A stretch of 64,000 nucleotides of DNA, taken from the NCBI GenBank assembly GCA_965229765.1, contig CBDDJT010000002.1, positions 1 through 64,000 of the forward strand. Reading direction: 5' to 3'. Shown here in pieces: positions 23,360 to 31,548 of this stretch. The notes below the pieces were generated by a model that saw only the letters and a program-made list of their open reading frames with translations, made no database searches and was not told the DNA's origin. Made by a program: the position numbers and the translations under genes. Positions within the stretch are counted from its first letter, which is position 1. Each line of letters starts with the position of its first letter. The stretch is from ASV31 sp965229765. GTDB lineage: Bacteria; Pseudomonadota; Alphaproteobacteria; Rhodobacterales; Rhodobacteraceae.

Positions 23360-25434
23360 TCCTACCAAAGAAACATTGGAGTTTTTCTTTGCTGAAGGCT
23401 ACCTCATGTGCCTTGGTGATTTGCGTTTCTGCTCTTTCAACAGGAGCGGTTGCTCAGCCAATCAATGACGACTTTGCGTCTGCGACAGTTCTGCCAGAGA
23501 CCCCAGGCACACTTGTCGGACAGTCTAATATTGGTGCAACGTCTGAAGCAGGGGAGCCGCCGGGTTACGGACCTAAGAGTGTATGGTTTTCGTGGACACC
23601 GGCGATCAGCTGGGGAGTTCAGTTGAACACTTGCGGAGACCGCTCATTTGACACGACTCTCGGTGTTTATCAGGGTAGAGCGGTTGAGGCCTTGACACTT
23701 GTTACTCAGAACGACGATAGATGTGGCTTGGGTACCCGTGTCGAATTCGATGCGATTGCGGGTGAAACGTATTACTTTAGATTTGGTGGTTATTTGGACG
23801 GCGAAGGTACTGCAGACATTTACTGGGGATATCTCAAGGAAATCACTTCAATTTCCGTTAGTTCCGGACCTTTGGAAGGTGGAACGGAAGTTACGCTAAC
23901 AGGTATCGGTTTCACTGACACAACTGAAGTGACTTTTGCCGGCGTCGCCGGTTCCGATTTGGTGGTTGTTGACGATAACACCGTTTCTGTGACGACCCCC
24001 GCGAGAACCGCTGCCGGAGCAGTAGACGTGATCGTGAATGGCCCGGGCGGGTCCGATACTTTGACCTTGGGGTTCACATATGTTACGGAAATCATCCCTC
24101 CAACCGTTGTTCTTTCCAGCGATGCGAACGACCCCAATTCAGGTCCCTTCACGGTCACGGCGACATTTTCTGAGCCGGTCACAGGCTTTGATCTCAGCGA
24201 TGTGGTTATAGCTAACGGGACGGCGTCGAACTTGAGCGGCTCAGGCGCGGTCTATACCTTTGACGTGGCCGCTTTGTCCGTCGCCACCGTCACCGTGGAT
24301 GTGGGTGCAGGCGCCGCTGAAGATGGCGCGGGCAATACCAGTCTGGCCGCGGATACGCTGGTGATCGCGCTGGCGACGCCAGCGACGGAGTTTGCCGAGC
24401 ACGAAACCGAAATACGTCAGGTGGTCGTCGACGCGGCACAGCGGAATCTCACCGCGACATTGTCGGGCAACCGGCGTCTTGTAAGTGACGCTCGCACGCG
24501 CTTCATCAGCAGCCAGCAAGATGGTGATAACAACCCCTCCTTGCTTGTGTCACGCAATGACATTCCGTTTGACTTGGATGGTGTGGCTCAGGCATCGAAC
24601 GGAGTTTTCAGCACGTCAGGAAGTTTCTTCGAGCAGCGTGGTGACTTTGATGGCACGCACCGCCGCCTTTTCTTCGGCGATTTCGATGTGCAGCATGACA
24701 GTGACACGGGGTCCACGACCGGCACGGTAAGCGGAAGACTGGCGTGGGAACGCTCGGTGTCGGATCGTACCATGATGGGTTACTACATCGGCGCCGAAGT
24801 CGCCAGGTCGGAGATATCGGGGAGCTTTGACGGCAGCCAAACAATGTTCGGTGCCAGCATTGGTGGATATTTCGTGTCCGCCTTGCGGGATGGGCTTTTC
24901 CTCGATGGTTTCCTGTCGTTCGGGATTGGTCAGAACCAGCTGCAACTGAACGACGGAACGCTCGAACTGGAAAGCGACTATCTCACTCAAACGGGTACGG
25001 CTGGCGCGGCCTTGACGGGTGTGCTGGAACGCCCGGGCTACGAGATATGGCCTGAGTTGGCGTTCACGTTTGGGAAGACATTCGTGGGTACCACAGATTT
25101 TGTTGGTCACGCCTACGGGTTGGTGGACAACGATCTCAGTCTCGATGCAGGTGACGTTTCGATCGCCAACATTACGCTGAGAACGGAATTTCGGGTGCCG
25201 ATGGATCGTCGAACCGCGGCGAACAGTCTTCTGCTGTTCACCTTCGCGCCGCGTGTCATTTGCGAGCAGGTCACTACGTCGGCCACGCTGCAAACCTGCG
25301 GTGGCGGTGCCGAAGTCGGCATAATCAGTACGACGAACGACGGAATGGGTAAGCTGAACGCCAAGATCATGCTGGATCAGGTTGGCGATAGCACGCGTAC
25401 GGGTTTGGAACTCAACCTGGAGCATCGCTTCTAG
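23356..25434 (+). CDS. Multidomain autotransporter-like surface protein
   Basis: 692 residues from GTG 23356 (GGAGAG five bases upstream; TTG 23353 is an alternative). Signal peptide to about residue 34 (SALSTGAVAQ). Residues about 36-155 resemble pre-peptidase C-terminal-like domains (NDDFASATVLPETPG...SVWFSWTPA...FDTTLGVYQGRAVEALTLVTQNDD...AGETYYFRFGG). Residues about 158-245 form an IPT/TIG Ig-like domain (ISVSSGPLEGGTEVTLTGIGFTDTTEVTFAG). Residues about 248-340 form a second Ig-like repeat (PTVVLSSDANDPNSGPFTVTATFSEPVTGFDLSDVVIANG). The last about 280 residues look like an outer-membrane beta-barrel with alternating strands, ending in the expected C-terminal Phe. The first half has lower GC than the flanks, suggesting transfer. 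Probably an exposed adhesin-like protein; the ligand is unknown. Confidence 0.7.
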   Translation: MILPKKHWSFSLLKATSCALVICVSALSTGAVAQPINDDFASATVLPETPGTLVGQSNIGATSEAGEPPGYGPKSVWFSWTPAISWGVQLNTCGDRSFDTTLGVYQGRAVEALTLVTQNDDRCGLGTRVEFDAIAGETYYFRFGGYLDGEGTADIYWGYLKEITSISVSSGPLEGGTEVTLTGIGFTDTTEVTFAGVAGSDLVVVDDNTVSVTTPARTAAGAVDVIVNGPGGSDTLTLGFTYVTEIIPPTVVLSSDANDPNSGPFTVTATFSEPVTGFDLSDVVIANGTASNLSGSGAVYTFDVAALSVATVTVDVGAGAAEDGAGNTSLAADTLVIALATPATEFAEHETEIRQVVVDAAQRNLTATLSGNRRLVSDARTRFISSQQDGDNNPSLLVSRNDIPFDLDGVAQASNGVFSTSGSFFEQRGDFDGTHRRLFFGDFDVQHDSDTGSTTGTVSGRLAWERSVSDRTMMGYYIGAEVARSEISGSFDGSQTMFGASIGGYFVSALRDGLFLDGFLSFGIGQNQLQLNDGTLELESDYLTQTGTAGAALTGVLERPGYEIWPELAFTFGKTFVGTTDFVGHAYGLVDNDLSLDAGDVSIANITLRTEFRVPMDRRTAANSLLLFTFAPRVICEQVTTSATLQTCGGGAEVGIISTTNDGMGKLNAKIMLDQVGDSTRTGLELNLEHRF

Positions 25435-25680
25435 AAGCTGAAGTTTGGGGAGCCTTGAAGGTTGCTCTGAAGTCCAAAGTTTGCAGGGCAACCTTCAAAG
25501 CATATCGGGGCAGGGGCGCAGATCGCGCTCCTGCGTCAATGACGTACAGGTAAGGGCGCGACAGTGCTGGCGATTTCGACCGTTCGCCACGGTCTGAATA
25601 GGCCAAATCTGCAAGTGTGTGGATGCCCCTGTTTGGCAAGCGTGACCTTCGGCCGTGCCGTGCCGAAGCCCTTTAGGAAC
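25435..25680. other. Intergenic stretch with a hairpin
   Basis: No gene is seen. TTGAAGGTTGC (25455-25465) and GCAACCTTCAA (25488-25498) form an 11-bp stem with a 22-base loop just after the surface-protein stop. There is no T-run, so it is a possible but not typical terminator. Confidence 0.45.
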
Positions 25681-26019
25681 TCGGGTTCACGCCATCGGAT
25701 AATTCTCCTGTTTCCTTTTGAGTGCCCAGATCATGCGGGCCATCTTGTTCGCAAGCGGTCGACAGGCGAAGGCGCCATCGGTTCAAGCCCGTCCGGCGAC
25801 GCCGCGACCCTCTTTGGCTTGCGCGCTACCAGCGCGGCCAGCAAGCGGTTCGTGCTGCCGCCCTTGCGGACGACCCAGCGGATCACGCCCATGGCGCCGA
25901 CGATCAGCAGGCGGCGGATATCGGTCTGACCCGTCTTGCTGACCGAACCGCGCTTGGTCTTGCCGCCGGTCGACCTTTGCCGGGGCACCGAGCCAAGCCC
26001 TGCGGCGAAGTTGCGCCCG
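25681..26019 (-). pseudogene. IS110/IS116-family transposase remnant (C-terminal part, frameshifted)
   Basis: On the minus strand the frame reads SGRNFAAGLGSVPRQ, then STGGKTKRGSVSKTGQTDIRRLLIVGAMGVIRWVVRKG, the C-terminal Transposase_20 domain of IS110/IS116/IS902 elements. After LLAALVARKPKRVAA the original reading continues in another frame as NKMARMIWALKRKQENYPMA and a stop at about 25690, so a frameshift has occurred. The catalytic N-terminal DEDD part is missing: the gene is cut at 26019, where the second rpsI 3' copy begins. It cannot be functional. The join shares the short sequence CGAAAG expected in both partners, suggesting recombination at microhomology. Confidence 0.8.
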
Positions 26020-26199
26020 CTTTCGGGACAGGCCGGTGCGGTGAAGCACGGCAACTCGAAAGCGCTTCAGCCTTACGATCCCTCGCCGCGCCCGGCACTG
26101 AAGGCCGAGGGCTTCCTGACGCGCGACGCCCGCGTGGTGGAACGCAAGAAGTTCGGCAAGCGCAAGGCGCGCCGCAGCTTCCAGTTCTCGAAGCGCTAA
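26020..26199 (+). pseudogene. Second copy of the rpsI 3' end (58 codons plus stop)
   Basis: Matches 22258-22437 over the full 180 bases with seven substitutions and no gaps. It encodes LSGQAGAVKHGNSKALQPYDPSPRPALKAEGFLTRDARVVERKKFGKRKARRSFQFSKR. Four substitutions change residues (I-N, L-P, L-P, A-E); the last 34 codons are unchanged in protein. It has no start or 5' part, so it is not a working S9. It keeps its own strong terminator just downstream. It is either the displaced original end of rpsI or a duplicate made when the segment between was inserted. Confidence 0.88.
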
Positions 26200-26231
26200 T
26201 CGCGTAAAGGCCCATTGCCCGATCGCAAAGG

Positions 26232-26255
26232 CCCGCCGCAACCGGCGGGTCTTTT
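26232..26255 (+). terminator. Intrinsic terminator after the second rpsI 3' copy
   Basis: CCCGCCG-CAAC-CGGCGGG followed by TCTTTTG, 33 bases after the TAA. This position is what would be expected for a native rpsI terminator, consistent with this being the displaced original gene end. Confidence 0.75.
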
Positions 26256-26330
26256 GCTATTCTGCACACTGTTTCTTGCGCGGCGCCGGGCACGGGTGCA
26301 AGATGCCGCTGCAGGGCAGCGGAACGTGTC

Positions 26331-26975
26331 ATGGCAAGAGATATATTCGTTCTCGGGGCAGGCGGACACGGCGTGAGCGTGGCCAATGTCGCCGTGTCGG
26401 CCGGCTTTCATATCGGTGGCTTTATCGACGACCGACGGGCCGGTGAAACGCTTCTTGGCATAGACGTGATATCCGCAGCGGCGATCAACGCCGAGACGGA
26501 TGCGGTGTTTTGCGTGGCCATCGGTGCGAATTTCATGCGTGAACGCGTGGCCGGCGGGCTGCTTGACCACATCGGGGCGTCGCGCTTTCCCGCGCTGGTT
26601 CATGCCACGGCCAGTATCGGAGTCGAGACGACCCTTGGCCCCGGGACGGTCGTCATGCCAAATGCCACGGTGGGCCCCAATTCAAGGATCGGGGCGTTTT
26701 GCATCGTCAACACCAACGCTTCGGTCGATCATGACACGGAGATGGAGGATTTCGCCTCTGTCGCGCCGGGGGCGCATATGGGCGGCAACGTGCACCTTGG
26801 CGCGCGCAGCGCGGTCAGCATCGGTGCAACCGTGCGACATGGTGTGCGCATCGGGGAGGATGCAGTGCTGGGGGCGGCGGCCTATCTCGACCGCGACCTT
26901 TCAGATGGAATGGTGGCCTATGGCGTGCCCGCGCGCGACATCCGCCCGCGGGAGCCGGACGCGCCCTATCTCTAG
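26331..26975 (+). CDS. NeuD/PglD-like sugar O-/N-acyltransferase
   Basis: 214 residues. The N-terminal Rossmann-like part (DIFVLGAGGHGVSVANVAVSAGFHIGGFIDDRRAGETLLGIDV) and a C-terminal left-handed beta-helix with hexapeptide repeats (VHATASIGVETTLGPGTVVMPNATVGPNSRIGAFCIVNTNASVDHDTEMEDFASVAPGAHMGGNVHLG) are the PglD/NeuD layout. The His of NASVDHD is the usual catalytic base. It transfers an acetyl group to a nucleotide sugar used in surface glycans. It stands alone, without other glycan genes, so the substrate is unknown. It converges with the TetR gene. Confidence 0.85.
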   Translation: MARDIFVLGAGGHGVSVANVAVSAGFHIGGFIDDRRAGETLLGIDVISAAAINAETDAVFCVAIGANFMRERVAGGLLDHIGASRFPALVHATASIGVETTLGPGTVVMPNATVGPNSRIGAFCIVNTNASVDHDTEMEDFASVAPGAHMGGNVHLGARSAVSIGATVRHGVRIGEDAVLGAAAYLDRDLSDGMVAYGVPARDIRPREPDAPYL

Positions 26976-26984
26976 CCGCGCGGC

Positions 26985-27602
26985 CTAGGTGTCCGGAGGA
27001 ATAAGACCAAGCCCGCGCAGGTAGATGCCGATCCCCGATTCGAGCAGTTCCTCTGGCGGGAACGGGGTGGTCCGGCCCGGTGCGCCGCGTGCGAAAAGCT
27101 CTACCACTCCATGGCTCATCGCCCAGATATGGGCCGAGAACATTGCCGCAGGCGGGCGCTTTTCCGGTGGGATGTGTTCCGACAGGGCGGCGGCGGCCTT
27201 TTCCAGCACGCCAGAGGCGCGGCCGGCGACCTGCGCCAGTTCCGGCGTCCGGTTCACCGAGATGCCGCTTTCGAACATCGCCACGTAATGCCCGGGATAC
27301 TTGCGCGCGAAGGCCAGATAGGCCCGGCCTGTCGCCTCGAAGCTGGCCAGCGCCGAGGGCTGTCCAGACTGAAAGGCATATTCCATCAGGTCGGCGAAGA
27401 TCTCGTAGCCCTGCCGCGCGGCTTCGGCGATCAGGTCCTCGCGGCCCTCGAAGTGACGGTAGACGGCGGCAGGCGTGACGCCGGCCTCTCGCGCGGCCTC
27501 GGACAGGGTAAAGCCCGCCGGTCCCTTGGCCTCGACCAGTTTCAGCGCCGCCTCGACAAGCGCCTGTCGCAGATTGCCATGGTGATAGCCGCGTTTAGGC
27601 AT
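26985..27602 (-). CDS. TetR/AcrR-family transcriptional regulator
   Basis: 205 residues beginning MPKRGYHHGNLRQALVEAALKLVEAKGPAGFTLSEAAREAGVTPAAVYRHFEGREDLIAEAA, a standard TetR DNA-binding domain of the YHHGNLR subgroup. The C-terminal domain has FARKYPGHYVAMFESG and HIWAMSHGVVELFA, as in the TetR_C_33/WHG family. The ligand is unknown. It overlaps the 3' end of ppk2 by eight bases and is thus co-transcribed with it and probably with the hydrolase gene upstream. Confidence 0.9.
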   Translation of the reverse strand: MPKRGYHHGNLRQALVEAALKLVEAKGPAGFTLSEAAREAGVTPAAVYRHFEGREDLIAEAARQGYEIFADLMEYAFQSGQPSALASFEATGRAYLAFARKYPGHYVAMFESGISVNRTPELAQVAGRASGVLEKAAAALSEHIPPEKRPPAAMFSAHIWAMSHGVVELFARGAPGRTTPFPPEELLESGIGIYLRGLGLIPPDT

Positions 27603-28482
27603 TCCAGATGTCGGGGCCGCCGCAGATTGCCGGATCGGGCGCGCAGGCGGCCTTGGGGTTCTTGCCCGCATAGTCGATGCCCGACAGGACAGCGCGGATC
27701 GCGGCGATGCGCGCGCGGCGCTTGTCGTCAGAACGCACGATCGTCCAGGGCGCCGCGTCGGTATGGCCCTGTTGCAGCGTTTCCGAGATGGCGGCGGTGT
27801 AGTCGTCCCAGCGCGCCAGACCGTCGACATCGATGCGCGACAGCTTCCACTGTTTCAGCGGGTCCGCCTCGCGCTTCAGGAAGCGGCGCAGCTGTTCGGC
27901 ACGCCCGACGTTCAGCCACAGCTTTACGAAATGGATGCCCTCATCGACGAGCATGTCCTCGAACTGGGGCAGCTGGCGGAAGAAATGCTGGCGCTCGTCC
28001 GGGGTGCAAAATCCGAATACGTGTTCCACGACGCCCCGGTTGTACCAGCTGCGGTCAAAAAGCGCGATTTCGCCCGAGGTTGGCAACTGCCTGACGTAGC
28101 GCTGGAAATACCATTCGCCCCGCTCGGTGTCCGACGGTTTGGACAACGCCACCACCCGCGCCACGCGGGGATTGAGGTTCTCGCGGAAGCGCTTGATCGT
28201 GCCGCCCTTGCCGGCGGCGTCCCGGCCCTCGAACACGACGACGACACGCTTTCCGGTCGCCTTCACGTCGGCCTGAAACTTCACCAGTTCCAGTTGCAAG
28301 GCATCAAGCGCGGCATCGTAGGCGTCGCGGTCCATCCGTGTGTCATAGGGATAGCCGGGGTCGAGGATATCCCTCTTGCCGCCCTCCTCGACAGCGTCTC
28401 GCAACGCGTCCGGGGCCTCGTTGCGGAAGTAGCGCGAAATCGCGCCGTCGAAGGGCAGGGTATGGGTGGGGGTATCTGTCAT
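27595..28482 (-). CDS. ppk2: Polyphosphate kinase 2 (PPK2 family)
   Basis: 295 residues with Walker A GRDAAGKGG at 86-94, then TIKRFRENLNPR..RVVALSKPSDTERGEWYFQRYV, Walker B-like IALFDRSWYNRGVVEHVFGF, and the lid region LWLNVGRAEQLRRFLKREADPLKQWKLSRID. PPK2 enzymes use polyphosphate to phosphorylate nucleotides or run in reverse. The single-domain length fits class I PPK2, which favours nucleoside diphosphates. Its 3' end overlaps the TetR gene. Confidence 0.93.
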   Translation of the reverse strand: MTDTPTHTLPFDGAISRYFRNEAPDALRDAVEEGGKRDILDPGYPYDTRMDRDAYDAALDALQLELVKFQADVKATGKRVVVVFEGRDAAGKGGTIKRFRENLNPRVARVVALSKPSDTERGEWYFQRYVRQLPTSGEIALFDRSWYNRGVVEHVFGFCTPDERQHFFRQLPQFEDMLVDEGIHFVKLWLNVGRAEQLRRFLKREADPLKQWKLSRIDVDGLARWDDYTAAISETLQQGHTDAAPWTIVRSDDKRRARIAAIRAVLSGIDYAGKNPKAACAPDPAICGGPDIWNA

Positions 28483-28510
28483 GGCCCCGCCAGTATCGCG
28501 ATGCCGCCGC

Positions 28511-29503
28511 TCAGCGCAATCCGGCACGCGCGGCTATACGGTCAATGGCGGCTTCGACATCGTCGGGGGCGGCGTGGTGGGGCATGTGGCCGATCCCGTC
28601 AAGCCGCGTCAGGCGGGCGCCGGGGATCTGTTGCGCAAGCGGTTCCGAATGGATCCGCAACGGCACGATTTCGTCCTCGGTCCCGTGAACGATCTCGGTC
28701 GGAACCGCGATGGACCCGTACCGCGCCGACATGGCGACGATGTGGGGGTATAGCGAATTCACCTGTCGGGCGTTGGCGCGCAGCGTCTCGCGCCGCAGCG
28801 ACAGGCCCACGCCGACATGCCCGGCATAGCCCTCGGGCGCGGGCTGCGGCGCGAAGATGCCCGCGATCACCTGGTCTGCGCGCGAGAGCGGCGCGAAGGC
28901 GGCCAGAAGCGGGACGACCGTTGCGGCGCCCAGCTGGGAGGAGTTGATGCCGTAGAGCGGCCCGAGCCCCCCTGGCCAAGGGTTCGACGCGCCCGCGAGC
29001 ACAACAAGGCCCGACAGCGCGTCGGGTCGCTCCAGCGCCCAGGCCAGGGCGACGGCGCCACCATAGGAGTGCCCGAGAACGATGGGCCGGTCCGCGCCCA
29101 GCCGGGCGGCAGCTGCCTGCAACAGGATCGCCTGTTCCGCCGGGGGTTCGGCTGCCGTGTTCAGCGCGCCGCCATAGGCATCGCTGGCACGGTCGCTCCA
29201 CCCCATGCCGGGCCGGTCGAGGGCGATCACGCGGTAGCGGTCGGCCAGCCGGTCCATGAAGGCGAATGTGAAATCGCGCGTGCTGCCGCTGGCGCCGTGG
29301 ATCAGCACAAGATCGGGGCCGCTGCCGCGCACCACCGCATGGACGCGCCGGCCGTCGACCTCGACGAACTGGCCTTCGGGGGGAAAGGCGGCCTCTGCCG
29401 CCGCCTCGCGCTTGTCGGCTCGGACGTCCACGATGACGCCGCAGCCTGAAAGGCCGGCAAATGTCGCGAGGGTAAGGATCAGGGCCAAGCGTGTCCTTCG
29501 CAT
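28511..29503 (-). CDS. Alpha/beta hydrolase, predicted lipoprotein
   Basis: 330 residues. MRRTRLALILTLATFAGLSGCG has a lipobox (LSGC), so the protein is probably lipid-anchored in the envelope. Fold marks are DLVLIHGASGSTRDF (oxyanion loop), the nucleophile elbow VLGHSYGGAVAL, Asp in IVHGTEDEIVP and His in GIGHMPHHA, a complete catalytic triad. The substrate is unknown. It is separated from ppk2 by 28 bases on the same strand, so it may head an operon hydrolase-ppk2-tetR. Confidence 0.88.
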   Translation of the reverse strand: MRRTRLALILTLATFAGLSGCGVIVDVRADKREAAAEAAFPPEGQFVEVDGRRVHAVVRGSGPDLVLIHGASGSTRDFTFAFMDRLADRYRVIALDRPGMGWSDRASDAYGGALNTAAEPPAEQAILLQAAAARLGADRPIVLGHSYGGAVALAWALERPDALSGLVVLAGASNPWPGGLGPLYGINSSQLGAATVVPLLAAFAPLSRADQVIAGIFAPQPAPEGYAGHVGVGLSLRRETLRANARQVNSLYPHIVAMSARYGSIAVPTEIVHGTEDEIVPLRIHSEPLAQQIPGARLTRLDGIGHMPHHAAPDDVEAAIDRIAARAGLR

Positions 29504-29572
29504 CGTGTGTCTGGAATTGATCCGGGCGGTTTCCTTCCGAAACGTAGCCCAGCCGGCAGGCCTGCCAAGGTC

Positions 29573-30514
29573 CTAACCACGCAGGTCGGTACGGTCCTGC
29601 CCGATGCGCTCCATGTCGAAAGGGGTGGTCAGGTACATCTCGCTGATCCAGTTGCCGTAAAGAAGGTGCGCATGGCTGCGCCAGCGGTTCTGCGGTGCGC
29701 GCGCGGGATCGTCGCCGGGATAGTAGTTCAGCGGCACGTTTATGGTGCCGCCGCCGGCGACGTCGCGGTCATACTCTTCCTTCAGGGTGCCGCTGTCGTA
29801 TTCGAAGTGATTGAATATATAGAGCGCGCGGTGCGCGGGGTCTTCGACCAGGCAGGGCCCGACCTCGTCCGAGCCCAGAAGCGTCGTCAGCCCGCCGCCG
29901 GCGCCGTCGATGTCGTCCTGGCGCACCTCTGTCCAGCGGCTGACCGGGATCACGAAATCGTCCGAGAATCCGCGCAGGTAGGGCGAGGCGGGCGCGAGGT
30001 TGCGGTGACGGAAGCAGCCGAAGGCCTTGTGGTCCAGCATGTGCTTGGGGACGCCGTAGAAGTGGTGGATCATCGCCATCCCGCCCCAGCAGACGCCGAA
30101 GGTGGAATGCACGTTAGTCTGGGTCCAGTCCATGACCTCGCACAGCTCTTCCCAGTAGGACACCTCTTCGAAGGGCAGGTGCTCGATGGGCGCGCCGGTG
30201 ATGATGAGCCCGTCGAACTTCTGGTCCTTCACCTCCTGGAAGGGACGATAGAACGCTTCCATGTGGCTGGCAGAGGTGTTGCGCGACTGGTGTTCGGTCA
30301 TCCGGATCAGGTTCAGTTCGATCTGAAGCGGCGTGGCGCCGATCAGCCGGGCGAACTGGGTTTCCGTCTGGATCTTCTTGGGCATGAGGTTGAGAAGCCC
30401 GATCCGCAGGGGACGGATGTCCTGGCGCGATGCGATCTCCTCGTCCATGACCATGACGCCCTCTCGGGTAAGGACGTCATAGGCGGGCAGGTCGGACGGC
30501 AGCTTTATCGGCAT
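29573..30514 (-). CDS. metA: Homoserine O-acyltransferase MetA
   Basis: 313 residues, full length. MPIKLPSDLPAYDVLTREGVMVM and RPLRIGLLNLMPKKIQTETQFARLIGATPLQIELNLI are the MetA N terminus. The nucleophile is Cys142 in STFGVCWGGMAMIHHFYGVPKH, with the His and Glu of YIFNHFEYD. It activates homoserine for methionine synthesis; whether it uses acetyl- or succinyl-CoA cannot be told by eye, though alphaproteobacterial MetA often uses acetyl-CoA. It follows the ATPase gene by 11 bases, so there is no room for a SAM riboswitch directly before it. Confidence 0.95.
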   Translation of the reverse strand: MPIKLPSDLPAYDVLTREGVMVMDEEIASRQDIRPLRIGLLNLMPKKIQTETQFARLIGATPLQIELNLIRMTEHQSRNTSASHMEAFYRPFQEVKDQKFDGLIITGAPIEHLPFEEVSYWEELCEVMDWTQTNVHSTFGVCWGGMAMIHHFYGVPKHMLDHKAFGCFRHRNLAPASPYLRGFSDDFVIPVSRWTEVRQDDIDGAGGGLTTLLGSDEVGPCLVEDPAHRALYIFNHFEYDSGTLKEEYDRDVAGGGTINVPLNYYPGDDPARAPQNRWRSHAHLLYGNWISEMYLTTPFDMERIGQDRTDLRG

Positions 30515-30525
30515 GGGGCGTCACC

Positions 30526-31419
30526 TCATCCTTCGGGACGGCGGACATGGGGCCGGGCCGCGCGCGCCTCAAGGGCGTCGGCGATCAGCCGGTCGAAGTC
30601 GGACGGGTTGTGAACGCGGGCCACGTCGGCGGCGTCCACCGACACGCCCCAGTTCCGCGCCATCGCGGCATAGCGTGGCTGGCGATGGGCCATGGCGCGC
30701 GCATAGGTCCAGCGCACGAACGCATCCGGGTCGACGCCGGTCTCGGCGGCACCGGTCTCAGCCAGGTAGTCGGCCCATGCGGTTTCAAGGAATTCGCGCT
30801 GGTAGTACATGGGCTTGGGCGCGCGGTCGAAGCGGCGGATCAGTTCCTCGGTATGGGCCTCGCTGCCGCGAATCCAGACCATGAGCAGGTTCGACGACAG
30901 ATCGACCATGACCGGGTCGTCTGGGTCCTCGGGATCGACCACCTCGCAGATCGACCCGCCGGAATCACAGACGAAATTATCGTAGCCGTAAAGGTCTTTT
31001 GCCCGCTCGATGAAATGCGCGGTGTCCATCAAGGCGTTCACCTCGGCGACGCGGTGCTGTTCCTGGCGGCGCAGGTACTCGGCAAAGGGCAGGCCGCCCT
31101 TGGCCGGGTCGCCAGGCTTTCCCAGATATGTCGACAGCGGCGCGAGGTTGTTGAAGGTGATGTTCGACGCGATATAGATCGAATCCGATAGCAGGAGATC
31201 GCGCAGGAATGGCGTGCGCATCGCTTCGCGCTTGAAATTGTCGACGATGTGCTCGCCCATGTAGCGGGTGCCGATGCGGTAATCGATCGAATAGTGGAAC
31301 CAGCCGCCCCCGTCGCGCAGCATGTTCGACACATGGGTTTTTCCAAGCCCGGACATACCGAAGAGAAGCACGCGCTTCTTCTCGGCGTTCATCCAGTCAG
31401 AGGCGGAACCGTAGATCAT
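30526..31419 (-). CDS. P-loop ATPase upstream of metA
   Basis: 297 residues. A clear Walker A (GMSGLGKTH, residues 21-29) follows KKRVLLF. Later parts include FVCDSGGSICEVVDPEDPDDPVMVDLSSNLLMVWIRGSEAHTEELIRRFDRAPKPMYYQREFLETAWADYL. The family is known to me only as an uncharacterised Rhodobacterales ATPase often beside metA. The start at 31419 is chosen because it gives MIYGSASDWMNAEKKRVLLFG with the P-loop at a normal distance. The role may be kinase-like or regulatory; that is unknown. Confidence 0.7.
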   Translation of the reverse strand: MIYGSASDWMNAEKKRVLLFGMSGLGKTHVSNMLRDGGGWFHYSIDYRIGTRYMGEHIVDNFKREAMRTPFLRDLLLSDSIYIASNITFNNLAPLSTYLGKPGDPAKGGLPFAEYLRRQEQHRVAEVNALMDTAHFIERAKDLYGYDNFVCDSGGSICEVVDPEDPDDPVMVDLSSNLLMVWIRGSEAHTEELIRRFDRAPKPMYYQREFLETAWADYLAETGAAETGVDPDAFVRWTYARAMAHRQPRYAAMARNWGVSVDAADVARVHNPSDFDRLIADALEARAARPHVRRPEG

Positions 31420-31494
31420 CGCAGCACCCCGTTTTCGGGCGTTCCTAGCGCGCGATGGCCCGGTGCAACAGGGGGAAGGCGGTGTTTGCAAACG

Positions 31495-31524
31495 AAAACG
31501 GGCCATGGCATCGCCAAAGCCCGT
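31495..31524 (-). terminator. Intrinsic terminator of the FadL-like gene
   Basis: On the minus strand: ACGGGC-TTT-GGC-GAT-GCC-ATG-GCCCGT followed by TTT. It lies 25 bases after the stop of the outer-membrane protein gene and isolates it from the ATPase-metA operon. Confidence 0.7.
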
Positions 31525-31548
31525 CCGATCTGGCCATGAGACCGGATG

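Noticed and set aside
29507..30613. Long plus-strand frame opposite metA
   Set aside because: It is the antisense shadow of metA, which is complete and carries its catalytic residues.
31420..31494. SAM-II riboswitch upstream of the ATPase-metA operon
   Set aside because: The expected pseudoknot sequence is not visible; the only clear structures are the terminator of the FadL-like gene and a short CCCGTTTTCGGG hairpin.
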